Shown here piece by piece: positions 1-7,221 of a stretch of DNA of 15,721 bases. The notes below the pieces were generated by a model, which worked only from the letters and a program-made list of their open reading frames with translations, did no database searches and was not told the origin of the DNA. This DNA comes from Rhodospirillales bacterium. GTDB taxonomy: Bacteria > Pseudomonadota > Alphaproteobacteria > Reyranellales > Reyranellaceae. Every line of letters starts with the position of its first letter. Position 1 is the stretch's first letter. Where the stretch lies: contig JABMNB010000059.1 in the NCBI GenBank assembly GCA_013205335.1, forward strand, positions 1 through 15,721, read 5' to 3'. Made by a program: the position numbers and the translations under genes.

Positions 1-240
1 GGCGGCATCATCGGTCTGGTCACCAAGGTGATCTCCGACAACGAGGTCCAGGTGGAACTTGCCGAGGGCGTGCGGGTTCGCATCATCAAGCAGACGATCA
101 CCGATATCGTGACGCGCGGTGAGTCGGTGCGCGGCTCCAAGGATGCCAGCGACGACGACGACAAGCCGATGCTGCCGCCGGCCGCGCCGGCCGCGGAGCG
201 CAAGAGCCTGCTGGGCAGCCTGTTCGGCGGCAAGAAATAA
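1..240 (+). CDS. yajC: Preprotein translocase subunit YajC, 3' part
   Basis: The reading frame is open from base 1 and stops at 238-240, leaving the last 79 residues. The visible part opens with GGIIGLVTKV and continues with SDNEVQVELAEGVRVRIIKQ and ITDIV, the beta-rich cytoplasmic core of YajC that follows its single N-terminal membrane helix, which lies outside the window. The tail (about residues 35-79) is low-complexity, with an acidic DASDDDDK run and a Pro/Ala stretch, ending in a basic GGKK; such tails are common in alphaproteobacterial YajC. YajC associates with SecDF in the inner membrane. secD starts 24 bases downstream on the same strand, so the genes are almost certainly one operon. 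Identification rests on the core motif plus the secDF context. Confidence 0.93.
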   Translation, partial: GGIIGLVTKVISDNEVQVELAEGVRVRIIKQTITDIVTRGESVRGSKDASDDDDKPMLPPAAPAAERKSLLGSLFGGKK

Positions 241-264
241 CGGCCGGAGAGGGCTGAAGTCGGC

Positions 265-1935
265 ATGCTCAATCTTCCGCGCTGGCAGACCCTCGTCATT
301 GCCGGCATCACGCTGCTGTCGGTGCTGTTCGCACTGCCGAACCTGTTGCCGGCCAGCGTGCTCCAGCACCTGCCTCAGTGGTATGCGACCAGCCGCATCA
401 ATCTCGGCCTCGACCTGCGCGGGGGTGCTCACTTCCTGCTGGAAGCCGACCTGCGCTCCGTGTTGAACGAGCGGCTGACGAACCTGTCCGATTCGGTGCG
501 CGCCGAGTTGCGCAAGCAGCAGGTGCCGTTCAAGGACGTAACGGTCGAGCCCGGCAAGGCCTTGATCGTCAACCTGCGCAATGAAGCCAGCCGCGCCAAG
601 GCAATCGAAGCGATTCGCGCTTTCGATCCTTCCCTTGCGGTCTCCGGCACCGGCGACACCATCCGGCTGGCCTATTCGGAGCAGGAGCTCACGCGCAGGA
701 AGAAGGAAGTGATCGACCAGTCGATCGAAATCCTTCGCCGCCGCGTCGACGAGACCGGCACCCTCGAACCCACCATCACGCGCCAGGGCGACGAGCGCAT
801 CCTGCTGCAGGTGCCGGGCATCAAGGACACGACCGACCTCAAGCGCAAGATCAACCAGACGGCCAAGCTCACCTTCCACCTGGTCAACGAAGACATCGCC
901 GTGACCGGCCAGAACATCCCGCAGACCTTGCCGCCCACCACCTTCTTGGTGCCGACGCGCGAGGGGATGCAGGAGTTGCGTCGGACCAACCCGAAGGCCT
1001 GGGAAGACATCCAGACCGCCAATCCGCGGCTCTCGCCGGAGCAGATCTGCCGCCGCTACCAGCCGCAGTGCCTGCCGGTCCTCAAGCGCGTCGTGGTCGG
1101 CGGCGAGGACCTCGACGATTCGAAGGCCACCTTCGAGCAGCAGCAGGGCGGCCGCCCGATCATAAGTTTCACCTTCAATTCGGCCGGCGGCCGCGCCTTC
1201 TGCGCCGCCACCCGTGCCAACATCGGCAAGCGGCTGGCGATCCAGCTCGACGGCGAGATCATCAGCGCGCCGGTCGTGCAGAGCGCGATCTGCGGCGGCA
1301 GCGGCATCATCACCGGCAGCTTCACGACCCAGCAGACGCAGGAACAGTCGCTTCTGCTGCGCTCCGGCGCGCTGCCCGCGACGCTCACCATCATCCAGGA
1401 AAGCACCGTCGGCGCCGATCTCGGCGCGGATGCCATCCAGGCCGGCACGGTCGCGGCGCTCGTCGGCACCGCGCTGGTGGCGATCTTCATGTTCGTGGCC
1501 TACGGCCCGGTGTTCGGCGGCTTCGCCAACCTCGCCATGCTGGTGAACCTCCTGATGGTGTTCGCCGGCATGTCGATCCTCGGCGCCTCGCTCACACTGC
1601 CGGGTATCGCGGGCCTCGTGCTCACCGTCGGCATGGCCGTCGATTCCAACGTGCTGATCTATGAACGCGTGCGTGAGGAAAAGGCTCTGGGCCGGTCGGC
1701 CTTCAGCTCGCTCGCGACCGGCTACGAGCGCGCGATGTCGGCCATCATCGACGCCAACCTCACGACGCTGATCGCCGGCGTCCTGCTGTTCGGCTTCGGC
1801 TCCGGCCCGATCCGCGGCTTCGCCACGACGCTCTCGCTCGGCCTGCTGACCTCGATGTTCAGCTCGACCATCTTCACACGCATGCTGCTCGCGGTCTGGG
1901 TCCGCTGGCGGCGTCCGACCGAACTCGTGATCTGA
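265..1935 (+). CDS. secD: Protein translocase subunit SecD
   Basis: This 556-residue inner-membrane protein works with SecF to drive late steps of Sec export using the proton gradient. Visible parts: TM1 at about 9-30; the SecD signature NLGLDLRGGAHFLLE at 46-60; a long periplasmic P1 region to about 385 including the IDQSIEILRRRVDETG block (150-165); then five C-terminal helices with the conserved AVDSNVLIYERVREE at 458-472. The length is normal for alphaproteobacteria and shorter than the E. coli protein. The ATG at 265 is preceded by a purine-rich GGAGAGGG at 246-253. All four cysteines (C262, C269, C313, C343) lie in the periplasmic region. secF follows after 9 bases. Identity is secure from the motifs and gene order. 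Confidence 0.98.
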   Translation: MLNLPRWQTLVIAGITLLSVLFALPNLLPASVLQHLPQWYATSRINLGLDLRGGAHFLLEADLRSVLNERLTNLSDSVRAELRKQQVPFKDVTVEPGKALIVNLRNEASRAKAIEAIRAFDPSLAVSGTGDTIRLAYSEQELTRRKKEVIDQSIEILRRRVDETGTLEPTITRQGDERILLQVPGIKDTTDLKRKINQTAKLTFHLVNEDIAVTGQNIPQTLPPTTFLVPTREGMQELRRTNPKAWEDIQTANPRLSPEQICRRYQPQCLPVLKRVVVGGEDLDDSKATFEQQQGGRPIISFTFNSAGGRAFCAATRANIGKRLAIQLDGEIISAPVVQSAICGGSGIITGSFTTQQTQEQSLLLRSGALPATLTIIQESTVGADLGADAIQAGTVAALVGTALVAIFMFVAYGPVFGGFANLAMLVNLLMVFAGMSILGASLTLPGIAGLVLTVGMAVDSNVLIYERVREEKALGRSAFSSLATGYERAMSAIIDANLTTLIAGVLLFGFGSGPIRGFATTLSLGLLTSMFSSTIFTRMLLAVWVRWRRPTELVI

Positions 1936-1944
1936 GGCGCCGCC

Positions 1945-3138
1945 ATGTGGAAGCCTGTTCACGTCTTCGCATTCAAGAGGAAGTTCGACTTTCTCGGTCA
2001 GCGCAGGACCGCGCTGATCCTCTCGACCCTGATCAACATCGTGTCGATCGCTGCGGTCTTCACGTTCGGGCTCAACTTCGGCATCGACTTCAGAGGCGGC
2101 ATCGCCATCCAGGCGAAGGCCAAGGACGGCACGGCCGAACTCGACCAGCTTCGCAACACGGTGGGTGCCCTCGGTGTCGGTGAGGTCTCGCTGCAGGAAT
2201 TCGGCGATCCCAGCACGGTCTTGATCCGCGTCCAGCGCCAGGAAGGCGACGCCCAGTGCGTCGCGGGCGCCCAGCGCGTGATGCAGAAGCGGGCCGGGCA
2301 GGGCTGGCTGGTCAAGCCCGGTGCGGCAGGAACCGGTGACGTGGAATTCACGTCGCCGACCCCGCTCGACGCCGCCAACTGGCGCGATGCGGTGAGCCGC
2401 GCCGGCCTCACCCTCCAGGAACGCCAGCTCCCGCGCGGCTCGACCAACACCGCCAGGATCGACATGTCGATCGAGCAGCGCGCCGAATGGTGCCAGCAGG
2501 TCGCCATCAAGCAGGTCGAGGACGCGATCGGCGCAAACTACGAGATGCGCGGCACGGAATCGGTCGGGCCCAAGATCGGCGACGAGCTGATGAGGAGCGG
2601 CATCTGGGCCGTGATAGCGACGATGGCCGCCATCGCGATCTATGTCTGGGTTCGCTTCGAGTGGCAGTTCGCGGTCGGCGCCCTGATCGCGATGCTGCAT
2701 GACGTGATCTCGACGATCGGCATCTTCGTGCTGTTCCAGCTCGATTTCAGCCTGACGGCGCTGGCCGCCGTCCTGACGATCGCGGGCTATTCCATCAACG
2801 ATACGGTCGTGGTCTTCGACCGCGTGCGCGAGAACATGCGCCGCTACAAGAAGATGCCGCTCGTCGATCTGCTGAACCAGAGCATCAACGAGACGCTGTC
2901 GCGTACCTTGATGACCTCGGCGACGGTCTTCGTCGCCGTCGCGGCGCTGGTGCTGTTCGGCGGGCCGGTTCTGCAGAGCTTCTCCGTGGCCATGCTGTGG
3001 GGTGTCATCGTCGGCACCTATTCGTCGGTCTGGGTCGCCTGCGCGGGCCTCGTCTATCTCGGGCTGCGTTCGGACAGCCTCCGTCCGGCAGACGACAAGG
3101 CGGACAAGACCGACAAGACGGAGAAGGCCGGGGCGTGA
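1945..3138 (+). CDS. secF: Protein translocase subunit SecF
   Basis: SecF is the smaller RND-type partner of SecD. Features: TM1 at about 22-42; the signature FGLNFGIDFRGGIAIQ at 41-56; a periplasmic domain to about 215; helices from about 217; and the conserved GYSINDTVVVFDRVREN at 281-297. At 397 residues it is longer than the E. coli protein (about 320), the extra length lying mainly in the periplasmic region (about 100-180) and in a charged C-terminal tail (382-397, repeated DK/TDK). Two cysteines, C105 and C183, sit in the periplasmic domain; C366 is in a late helix. The start is supported by GAGG at 1934-1937, overlapping the secD stop codon. The stop (TGA, 3136-3138) overlaps the GTG start of the next gene, implying translational coupling. 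Confidence 0.98.
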   Translation: MWKPVHVFAFKRKFDFLGQRRTALILSTLINIVSIAAVFTFGLNFGIDFRGGIAIQAKAKDGTAELDQLRNTVGALGVGEVSLQEFGDPSTVLIRVQRQEGDAQCVAGAQRVMQKRAGQGWLVKPGAAGTGDVEFTSPTPLDAANWRDAVSRAGLTLQERQLPRGSTNTARIDMSIEQRAEWCQQVAIKQVEDAIGANYEMRGTESVGPKIGDELMRSGIWAVIATMAAIAIYVWVRFEWQFAVGALIAMLHDVISTIGIFVLFQLDFSLTALAAVLTIAGYSINDTVVVFDRVRENMRRYKKMPLVDLLNQSINETLSRTLMTSATVFVAVAALVLFGGPVLQSFSVAMLWGVIVGTYSSVWVACAGLVYLGLRSDSLRPADDKADKTDKTEKAGA

Positions 3139-3539
3139 AGCCGCCACTCCCGGGACCGGCCGACAAGACCCTGCCGACGCCGGATTCGGCGCAGGTTCAA
3201 TATATCCGCAACTATGGTCCCGGCCGCTTCAAGATCAGCGATCGCGAATGGCACTCTCCGGTGCTGGTGACGCCGACCGTCACCCATCCCTGGACGGTCA
3301 TGCGCGCCGAGGATCTCTCCCTCGACAGCCTGGCGCCCTTGCGCGCGGCGGCGGTGCCGACTGAACTCCTGGTGCTGGGCTGCGGCGCGCGCGCGGTGTT
3401 CGTCGTGCCGGCGATGCGCGCCTTGCTGAAGGATGCCGGCATGGGGTTGGAGGTCGTCGACACGGGATCGGCCTGCCGCATCTACAACGTGCTGCTGGCC
3501 GAAGGCCGGCGCGTCGCGGCGGCTCTCATTCCGCTGTAA
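3135..3539 (+). CDS. Mth938-domain protein (NDUFAF3-like)
   Basis: This 134-residue soluble protein belongs to the Mth938/DUF498 family. The core is IRNYGPGRFKISDREWHSPVLV (within about 24-45), then the block TELLVLGCGARAVFV and a C-terminal stretch ending in YNVLLAEGRRVAAALIPL, the usual family layout. The start is a GTG at 3135 overlapping the secF stop in a GTGA junction; no in-frame start fits better. The family includes human NDUFAF3, a mitochondrial complex I assembly factor. The bacterial genes are typically found next to secF, as here. The bacterial protein's biochemical role is not established; a role in membrane protein or respiratory complex assembly is inference from the homologue and the operon. 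Confidence 0.9.
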   Translation: MKPPLPGPADKTLPTPDSAQVQYIRNYGPGRFKISDREWHSPVLVTPTVTHPWTVMRAEDLSLDSLAPLRAAAVPTELLVLGCGARAVFVVPAMRALLKDAGMGLEVVDTGSACRIYNVLLAEGRRVAAALIPL

Positions 3540-3541
3540 CG

Positions 3542-3558
3542 GGACGGCCATGCCGTTC
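3542..3558 (+). terminator. Hairpin just after the secDF operon
   Basis: Two bases after the stop codon of the Mth938-like gene, GGACGGC-CAT-GCCGTTC can fold into a 7-bp stem (one G-U pair) with a 3-base loop. There is no clear run of T after it, so it may be a weak or factor-assisted terminator, or chance. Confidence 0.3.
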
Positions 3559-3594
3559 GATCTCCCCCGTCGGACATGAGCCCATCGCGCCACG

Positions 3595-3613
3595 AAAAAG
3601 GGGAAGCCTCCCC
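3595..3613 (-). terminator. Small intrinsic-type terminator on the minus strand
   Basis: Read on the minus strand this is GGGGA-GGCT-TCCCC followed directly by five T (3599-3595). A short GC stem with an immediate T run is the pattern of an intrinsic terminator. It would act as a backup behind the longer palindrome for minus-strand transcription leaving the puuD-like gene. Confidence 0.5.
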
Positions 3614-3661
3614 GATGAAACGGGGGCGCGCCATGAACAGGGAAGAGGTGCCCTGAAATGC

Positions 3662-3687
3662 AAACGGGGCCCCGCGGGGCCCCGTTT
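3662..3687. terminator. 26-bp perfect palindrome between convergent genes
   Basis: The half-site AAACGGGGCCCC (3662-3673) is followed by GC and then its exact reverse complement (3676-3687). It lies 21 bases past the stop codon of the minus-strand puuD-like gene and downstream of the convergent secDF operon. Stem ends are A/T-rich on both sides (CCCCGTTT on either strand), so it could terminate both transcripts. The T tracts are short, so efficiency is uncertain. Confidence 0.6.
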
Positions 3688-3708
3688 CCTTGTCCGTTTC
3701 GATGTCGG

Positions 3709-4305
3709 TCAGATGGGCGCGTTCTGCTGCGCCACCATGCAGTAGAGCATGCCGATCGAGAACATGGTGTTGAAGCGGCTGGCGTAGAGGGCCTTCGGCG
3801 CCGCCGCGGCCTTCTCCTCCGGCGTGGCGTCGACGAGACCGAGGATCTTCTGCTGGTTCGGCCAGATGATGAACCAGACGTTGAAGGCCATCACCAGCGC
3901 CATCCACATGCCGACGCCGATCATGATGAAGCCGGGACGCAGGGTCAGGGCCTCGATGATGTACTTGTTCATCGCCGCCAGCAGCAGGCCGGTAATCACC
4001 GTCGCCAGCGCGGCATAGCGGAACCACCAGAGCACGGTCGGCGCAATGAACTTGGTGATCGCGGTCCGGCTTTCGACCGGCTGGATCTTCGGCATGGTGG
4101 GCACCTGCACGAAGTTCAGGTACCAGAGCAGTCCGATCCACATGATGCCGCAAACAACATGCAACCAGCGCATGATGACGCCCGCATAAGCATGGTCGAT
4201 CTTGGCCATCTGCCCGGTCGCCGCTCCAGCGACGACAATGATCAGAATGAGCAGCACGATGCCTGCAGAAACGGTCCGCCCAAGCGATGTAAATATGGCG
4301 CCCAT
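3709..4305 (-). CDS. PuuD/DUF989-type membrane protein without cytochrome c domain
   Basis: This 198-residue integral membrane protein resembles the N-terminal membrane domain of urate hydroxylase PuuD (Urate_ox_N/DUF989). Hydrophobic segments lie at about 12-30, 44-68, 87-112, 124-150 and 179-194. The most family-like stretches are MRWLHVVCGIMWIGLLWYLN (45-64, with H49 a candidate haem ligand) and FNVWFIIWPNQQKILG (141-156). Full PuuD proteins are about twice as long and carry a C-terminal cytochrome c domain with CXXCH; that is absent here. Urate oxidation is therefore not assured. I chose the ATG at 4305 because AAAGGGGG (4322-4315) sits 9 bases upstream; the alternative ATG at 4314 directly abuts that sequence. 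It is monocistronic, with its own promoter and terminators, and inverted relative to both neighbours. Confidence 0.8.
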   Translation of the reverse strand: MGAIFTSLGRTVSAGIVLLILIIVVAGAATGQMAKIDHAYAGVIMRWLHVVCGIMWIGLLWYLNFVQVPTMPKIQPVESRTAITKFIAPTVLWWFRYAALATVITGLLLAAMNKYIIEALTLRPGFIMIGVGMWMALVMAFNVWFIIWPNQQKILGLVDATPEEKAAAAPKALYASRFNTMFSIGMLYCMVAQQNAPI

Positions 4306-4332
4306 GTCGAACATCCCCCTTTATCTTATTGA

Positions 4333-4350
4333 AGGGATTAGTGAATCCCT
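4333..4350. promoter_or_regulatory. Inverted repeat in puuD-like leader (operator candidate)
   Basis: AGGGATT-AGTG-AATCCCT is a perfect 7-bp inverted repeat with a 4-base centre. It lies just downstream of the predicted transcription start of the puuD-like gene and upstream of its ribosome binding site. It could be a repressor site or a 5' leader hairpin; no regulator is encoded next to it. Confidence 0.45.
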
Positions 4351-4359
4351 GATTGTCAT

Positions 4360-4388
4360 ATTGTAGGCCCAACCCGGCCTGCGTTCAA
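4360..4388 (-). promoter_or_regulatory. Sigma70-type promoter for the puuD-like gene
   Basis: On the minus strand, TTGAAC (4388-4383) is followed by exactly 17 bases and then TACAAT (4365-4360). The -10 matches the consensus at 5 of 6 positions and the -35 at 4 of 6. Transcription would begin around 4353, giving a leader of about 48 bases to the ATG at 4305. Confidence 0.6.
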
Positions 4389-4413
4389 CGGTCGCAGATC
4401 GAGCTATCGCCCA

Positions 4414-5073
4414 GTGCCTGTTCCAAACCCGACCAGCTTTCATGCCCCCGAGGCCTCACACCGCTACGTCCTCGACCTCGTGCGGGGGGCCGACCGCGAG
4501 CGCTTCCTCGGCGCCCTGTTCACGCCGGAGCCGCGACGCAGCGGCTTGCTGGCGGTGCTGGCGTTCGATCACGAGCTTGGCCGTACGCGCAGCGTGACCC
4601 GGGAACCCATGCTGGCACGCATCCGGCTCGCATGGTGGCGGGAGGCGGTGGCCGAAGCGGCCGGAGCGGGGAAGCCGCGGGCCCAACCGATCGTGGAAGC
4701 GCTCAGCGAAACCGTGCGGCGGCACGCGCTGGCGCCAGAGAGCCTTAACGCTCTGATCGATGCCCGCGAGGAGGAGATCGAGGGCCCGCTCGACGTCATG
4801 CGTGCCGGCCATGCACTGGCCGATCTCGAGCTCGCGGTGCTGGGGGTCGAGGATGCCTCGTCGCGACAGGCGGCCCACGCGGTCGCGGCCGCCTGGCTGA
4901 TGGGCGAAGGGCCCGAGCGCGACCAGCTCGTGGGCGATGCCCGCGCGCTCCACCGCAAGGTCGACCCCGCTGCCCTGCCGATCCTGTTGCCGGCGCTTTC
5001 GCTCGGTCGACCCCTGGGGCCGCTGCGGCGACCGTTGGCCTATTGGTGGGCGGCGAGGCGCGGGCGATACTGA
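4414..5073 (+). CDS. Short squalene/phytoene synthase-like protein (NDUFAF6-like)
   Basis: This 219-residue protein has the fold signature of the squalene/phytoene synthase family: YVLDLVRGADRERFLGALF (18-36), then LLAVLAFDHELGRTRSVTREP (about 45-65), LARIRLAWWREAV (67-79) and LNALIDAREEEIEGP (111-125). The aspartate-rich DXXXD prenyl-diphosphate sites are not evident: the first is replaced by FDHELGRTR. That pattern matches the non-enzymatic branch containing human NDUFAF6, a complex I assembly factor. It is also short: after about residue 160 the segment that normally carries the RA-P-grrg block is missing and the chain runs to the PLGPLRRPLAYWWA end. The start is a GTG at 4414 without a strong ribosome binding site. 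Terpenoid synthesis is unlikely; an assembly role is inference. Confidence 0.72.
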   Translation: MPVPNPTSFHAPEASHRYVLDLVRGADRERFLGALFTPEPRRSGLLAVLAFDHELGRTRSVTREPMLARIRLAWWREAVAEAAGAGKPRAQPIVEALSETVRRHALAPESLNALIDAREEEIEGPLDVMRAGHALADLELAVLGVEDASSRQAAHAVAAAWLMGEGPERDQLVGDARALHRKVDPAALPILLPALSLGRPLGPLRRPLAYWWAARRGRY

Positions 5074-5084
5074 AGCACAACCCC

Positions 5085-5090
5085 GGAGGA
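5085..5090 (+). promoter_or_regulatory. Ribosome binding site fixing the hydrolase start
   Basis: GGAGGA ends three bases before the GTG at 5094. It supports that GTG over the longer in-frame GTG start at 5043, which would overlap the preceding gene by 31 bases. Confidence 0.75.
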
Positions 5091-5093
5091 AGC

Positions 5094-5978
5094 GTGGCAC
5101 GCGCGAAGGCAAACGGTATCGAGATCGAGTACGAGACGTTCGGCAGCCGGAAGGATCCGGCCCTGCTGCTCATCATGGGCCTGGGCGCCCAGCTTACGCT
5201 CTGGCCGGAATCGCTGTGCGAGGGGCTGGCCACCCAAGGCTTCTTCGTCGTGCGCTACGACAACCGAGATATCGGCCTGTCGACGGACTTCGACCGGTGG
5301 GGCGTGCCCGACCTGATGGGCGCCTTCGCCAGACTGATGAAGGGCGAGAAGGTCGAGACCCCGTACCTGCTCGCCGACATGGCGGCCGATGCGACCGGCC
5401 TGCTCGACGCGCTGGAGATCGATCGCGCGCACATGGTCGGTGCCTCGATGGGCGGCATGATCGCCCAGGTGATCGCCGCGACCCACCCGCAGCGCACGCG
5501 CTCGCTCGTCTCCGTCATGTCGACGAGCGGTCGGCCGGGCCTGCCGATGGGCAAGCCCGAAGCGCTGGCGATGCTGTCGGCGCAGGCCGAGGGGCCGGCG
5601 CGAGAGCATCTCATCGCCCATGCCATCAAGCTACGCACCTTGATCGGCAGTCCCGGCTACCCGTCCGACCCCGCGACCCTTCGCACACTGGTCGAACGCA
5701 ACATCGACCGGCGCTACTATCCGCAAGGCGCGGCGCGGCACTACCTCGCGGTCATGGCCTCGGGTCCGCGCGTCGAGCTTCTGAAGACGGTGAAGGTGCC
5801 CACTCTGGTGCTGCACGGCGAGGACGATCCGCTGCTGCCGGTCGAGTGCGGGCGCGACGTCGCGGCGCTCGTGCCCGGTGCGAAGATCGAGACCTTCCCC
5901 GGGTGGGGACACGACGTGCCCGAGCAGATGGTGCCGAGGCTCGTCGAGAGCGTTTCGAAGTTCTGCAAGGCTGCCTGA
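5094..5978 (+). CDS. Alpha/beta-fold hydrolase
   Basis: This 294-residue cytoplasmic hydrolase has a complete catalytic triad: nucleophile S118 in GASMGG (116-121), acid D245 in HGEDDPLLP (241-249) and H273 in GWGHDVPE (270-277). The oxyanion-side motif IMGLGAQ (27-33) and RYDNRDIGLS (54-63) are typical of the esterase/RdmC-like branch of alpha/beta hydrolases. No signal peptide is visible. It starts 20 bases after the phytoene synthase-like gene, and its stop codon overlaps the GAGGAG ribosome binding site of the LLM oxidoreductase that follows, so it is probably co-transcribed with the two flavoenzymes. The substrate (ester, lactone or ring-cleavage product) cannot be read from sequence. 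Confidence 0.9.
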   Translation: MARAKANGIEIEYETFGSRKDPALLLIMGLGAQLTLWPESLCEGLATQGFFVVRYDNRDIGLSTDFDRWGVPDLMGAFARLMKGEKVETPYLLADMAADATGLLDALEIDRAHMVGASMGGMIAQVIAATHPQRTRSLVSVMSTSGRPGLPMGKPEALAMLSAQAEGPAREHLIAHAIKLRTLIGSPGYPSDPATLRTLVERNIDRRYYPQGAARHYLAVMASGPRVELLKTVKVPTLVLHGEDDPLLPVECGRDVAALVPGAKIETFPGWGHDVPEQMVPRLVESVSKFCKAA

Positions 5979-5988
5979 GGAGCGCGCC

Positions 5989-7221
5989 ATGAAGTTCGGT
6001 ATCTTCTATGAGCATCAGCTGCCCCGGCCGTGGGGCGAGAAGAGCGAGTATCAGCTCCTGCAGGATTCGCTCACCCAGATCGAGCTCGCCGACGGGCTGG
6101 GCTACGACTATGCGTGGGAAGTCGAGCATCACTTCCTCGAAGAGTATTCGCACTCGTCGGCGCCGGAAGTGTTCCTCGGCGCCGCCAGCCAGCGCACCAA
6201 GCGGATCCGGCTGGGCCATGGCGTGATCCAGCTCACGACCAACAACCCGCATCGCGTCGCCGAGAAGGTCGCCACGCTCGATCTCCTGTCGGGCGGTCGT
6301 GTCGAGCTGGGCATGGGCGAGGCGGCCGGGCCGGCCGAGCTGCATCCGTTCAACATCCGGGTGCGCGACAAGCGCGAGCGATGGGAGGAGGCCGTGAAGG
6401 CCATCGTCCCGATGTTCTCGAAGGAGAGCTGGGAGTTCCACGGCCAGTACTACGATTTCCCGGCGCGCAACGTGATCCCCAAGCCGTTCCAGAAGCCGCA
6501 TCCGCCACTTTGGGTGGCCTGCTCGAACATCCAGACCATCGGCAAGGCAGGCGAGTGGGGCATGGGGGCGCTGGGCTTCACCTTCGTGACGCCCGAGGCG
6601 GCGCGCGCGTGGGTCCACAAATACTACAATAACCTCTTGAACAACTCGAAGAAGCTCGCCGACTATCCCAGCAATCCCAACGTGGCGATGGTGTCGGGCT
6701 TCATGTGCGCCGCCACCGACGAGGAGGCCGAGGCCAAGGCGGCGGGCTGGACGTTCTTCATCTTTGCGCTCTCCTATTACGGCCGCAAAGGCGTCGACGC
6801 GCCGGGCACCTCCAACCTGTGGGACGAGTACCAGGCATGGCGCGGCGGACCGGAGGAGAAGAAGGCCCTTGAATCAGGCCTCATCGGTTCGCCGGAAACC
6901 ATCCGCCGCAAGCTGCGCCAGTTCCAGGCCAGCCGCGTCGATCAGGTGATCCTGCTGAACCAGGCCGGCAAGACCAGCCACGAGGACATCTGCGCCTCGC
7001 TCGATCTCTTCGCCCGCGAAGTGATGCCGGAATTCCATGCCGCCGAGGCCGAGCATGCCGTCTGGAAACAGAAGGTGCTGGACCGCGAGATCGTGCTCGA
7101 GGACCTCGACGTGGCCAGGTACGACATCTTCAGCCACCAGAACGAACACATTGTCCGTCTCACGCCCGAGCAGCTGAAGCAGAAGATGGCCGAGAAGGAA
7201 GCCGCGGCGAAGCACGCGTGA
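5989..7221 (+). CDS. LLM-class flavin-dependent oxidoreductase
   Basis: This 410-residue protein belongs to the bacterial luciferase-like monooxygenase superfamily, TIM-barrel enzymes that use reduced FMN (or F420) and usually oxygen. Signatures: MKFGIFYEHQ at the N-terminus, EVEHHFLEEY (44-53), RLGHGVIQLTTNNPHRVAEK (74-93) and DLLSGGRVELGMG (98-110). A C-terminal extension (about 345-410) is helical and charged, ending in KMAEKEAAAKHA. The ATG at 5989 follows GAGGAG at 5977-5982 with good spacing; the reading frame is open further upstream but that part overlaps the hydrolase gene. No flavin reductase is encoded nearby, so reduced flavin must come from elsewhere. The stop overlaps the next gene's GTG, indicating tight coupling with the FAD monooxygenase. 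Confidence 0.92.
   Translation: MKFGIFYEHQLPRPWGEKSEYQLLQDSLTQIELADGLGYDYAWEVEHHFLEEYSHSSAPEVFLGAASQRTKRIRLGHGVIQLTTNNPHRVAEKVATLDLLSGGRVELGMGEAAGPAELHPFNIRVRDKRERWEEAVKAIVPMFSKESWEFHGQYYDFPARNVIPKPFQKPHPPLWVACSNIQTIGKAGEWGMGALGFTFVTPEAARAWVHKYYNNLLNNSKKLADYPSNPNVAMVSGFMCAATDEEAEAKAAGWTFFIFALSYYGRKGVDAPGTSNLWDEYQAWRGGPEEKKALESGLIGSPETIRRKLRQFQASRVDQVILLNQAGKTSHEDICASLDLFAREVMPEFHAAEAEHAVWKQKVLDREIVLEDLDVARYDIFSHQNEHIVRLTPEQLKQKMAEKEAAAKHA

Noticed and set aside
4329..4357. Plus-strand promoter for the phytoene synthase-like gene (TTGAAG with a following ATTGTC)
   Set aside because: The -10 match is poor at the correct spacing; only the minus-strand promoter is convincing.
3482..4372. 296-codon minus-strand open frame covering the puuD-like gene
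   Set aside because: It is an alternate frame of the membrane protein gene with Arg/His-rich composition and no family match; the frame at 3709-4305 has clear transmembrane segments and a ribosome binding site.
5043..5093. Longer N-terminus for the alpha/beta hydrolase
   Set aside because: The GGAGGA site directly before GTG 5094 and the start of family similarity at that point favour the shorter protein.
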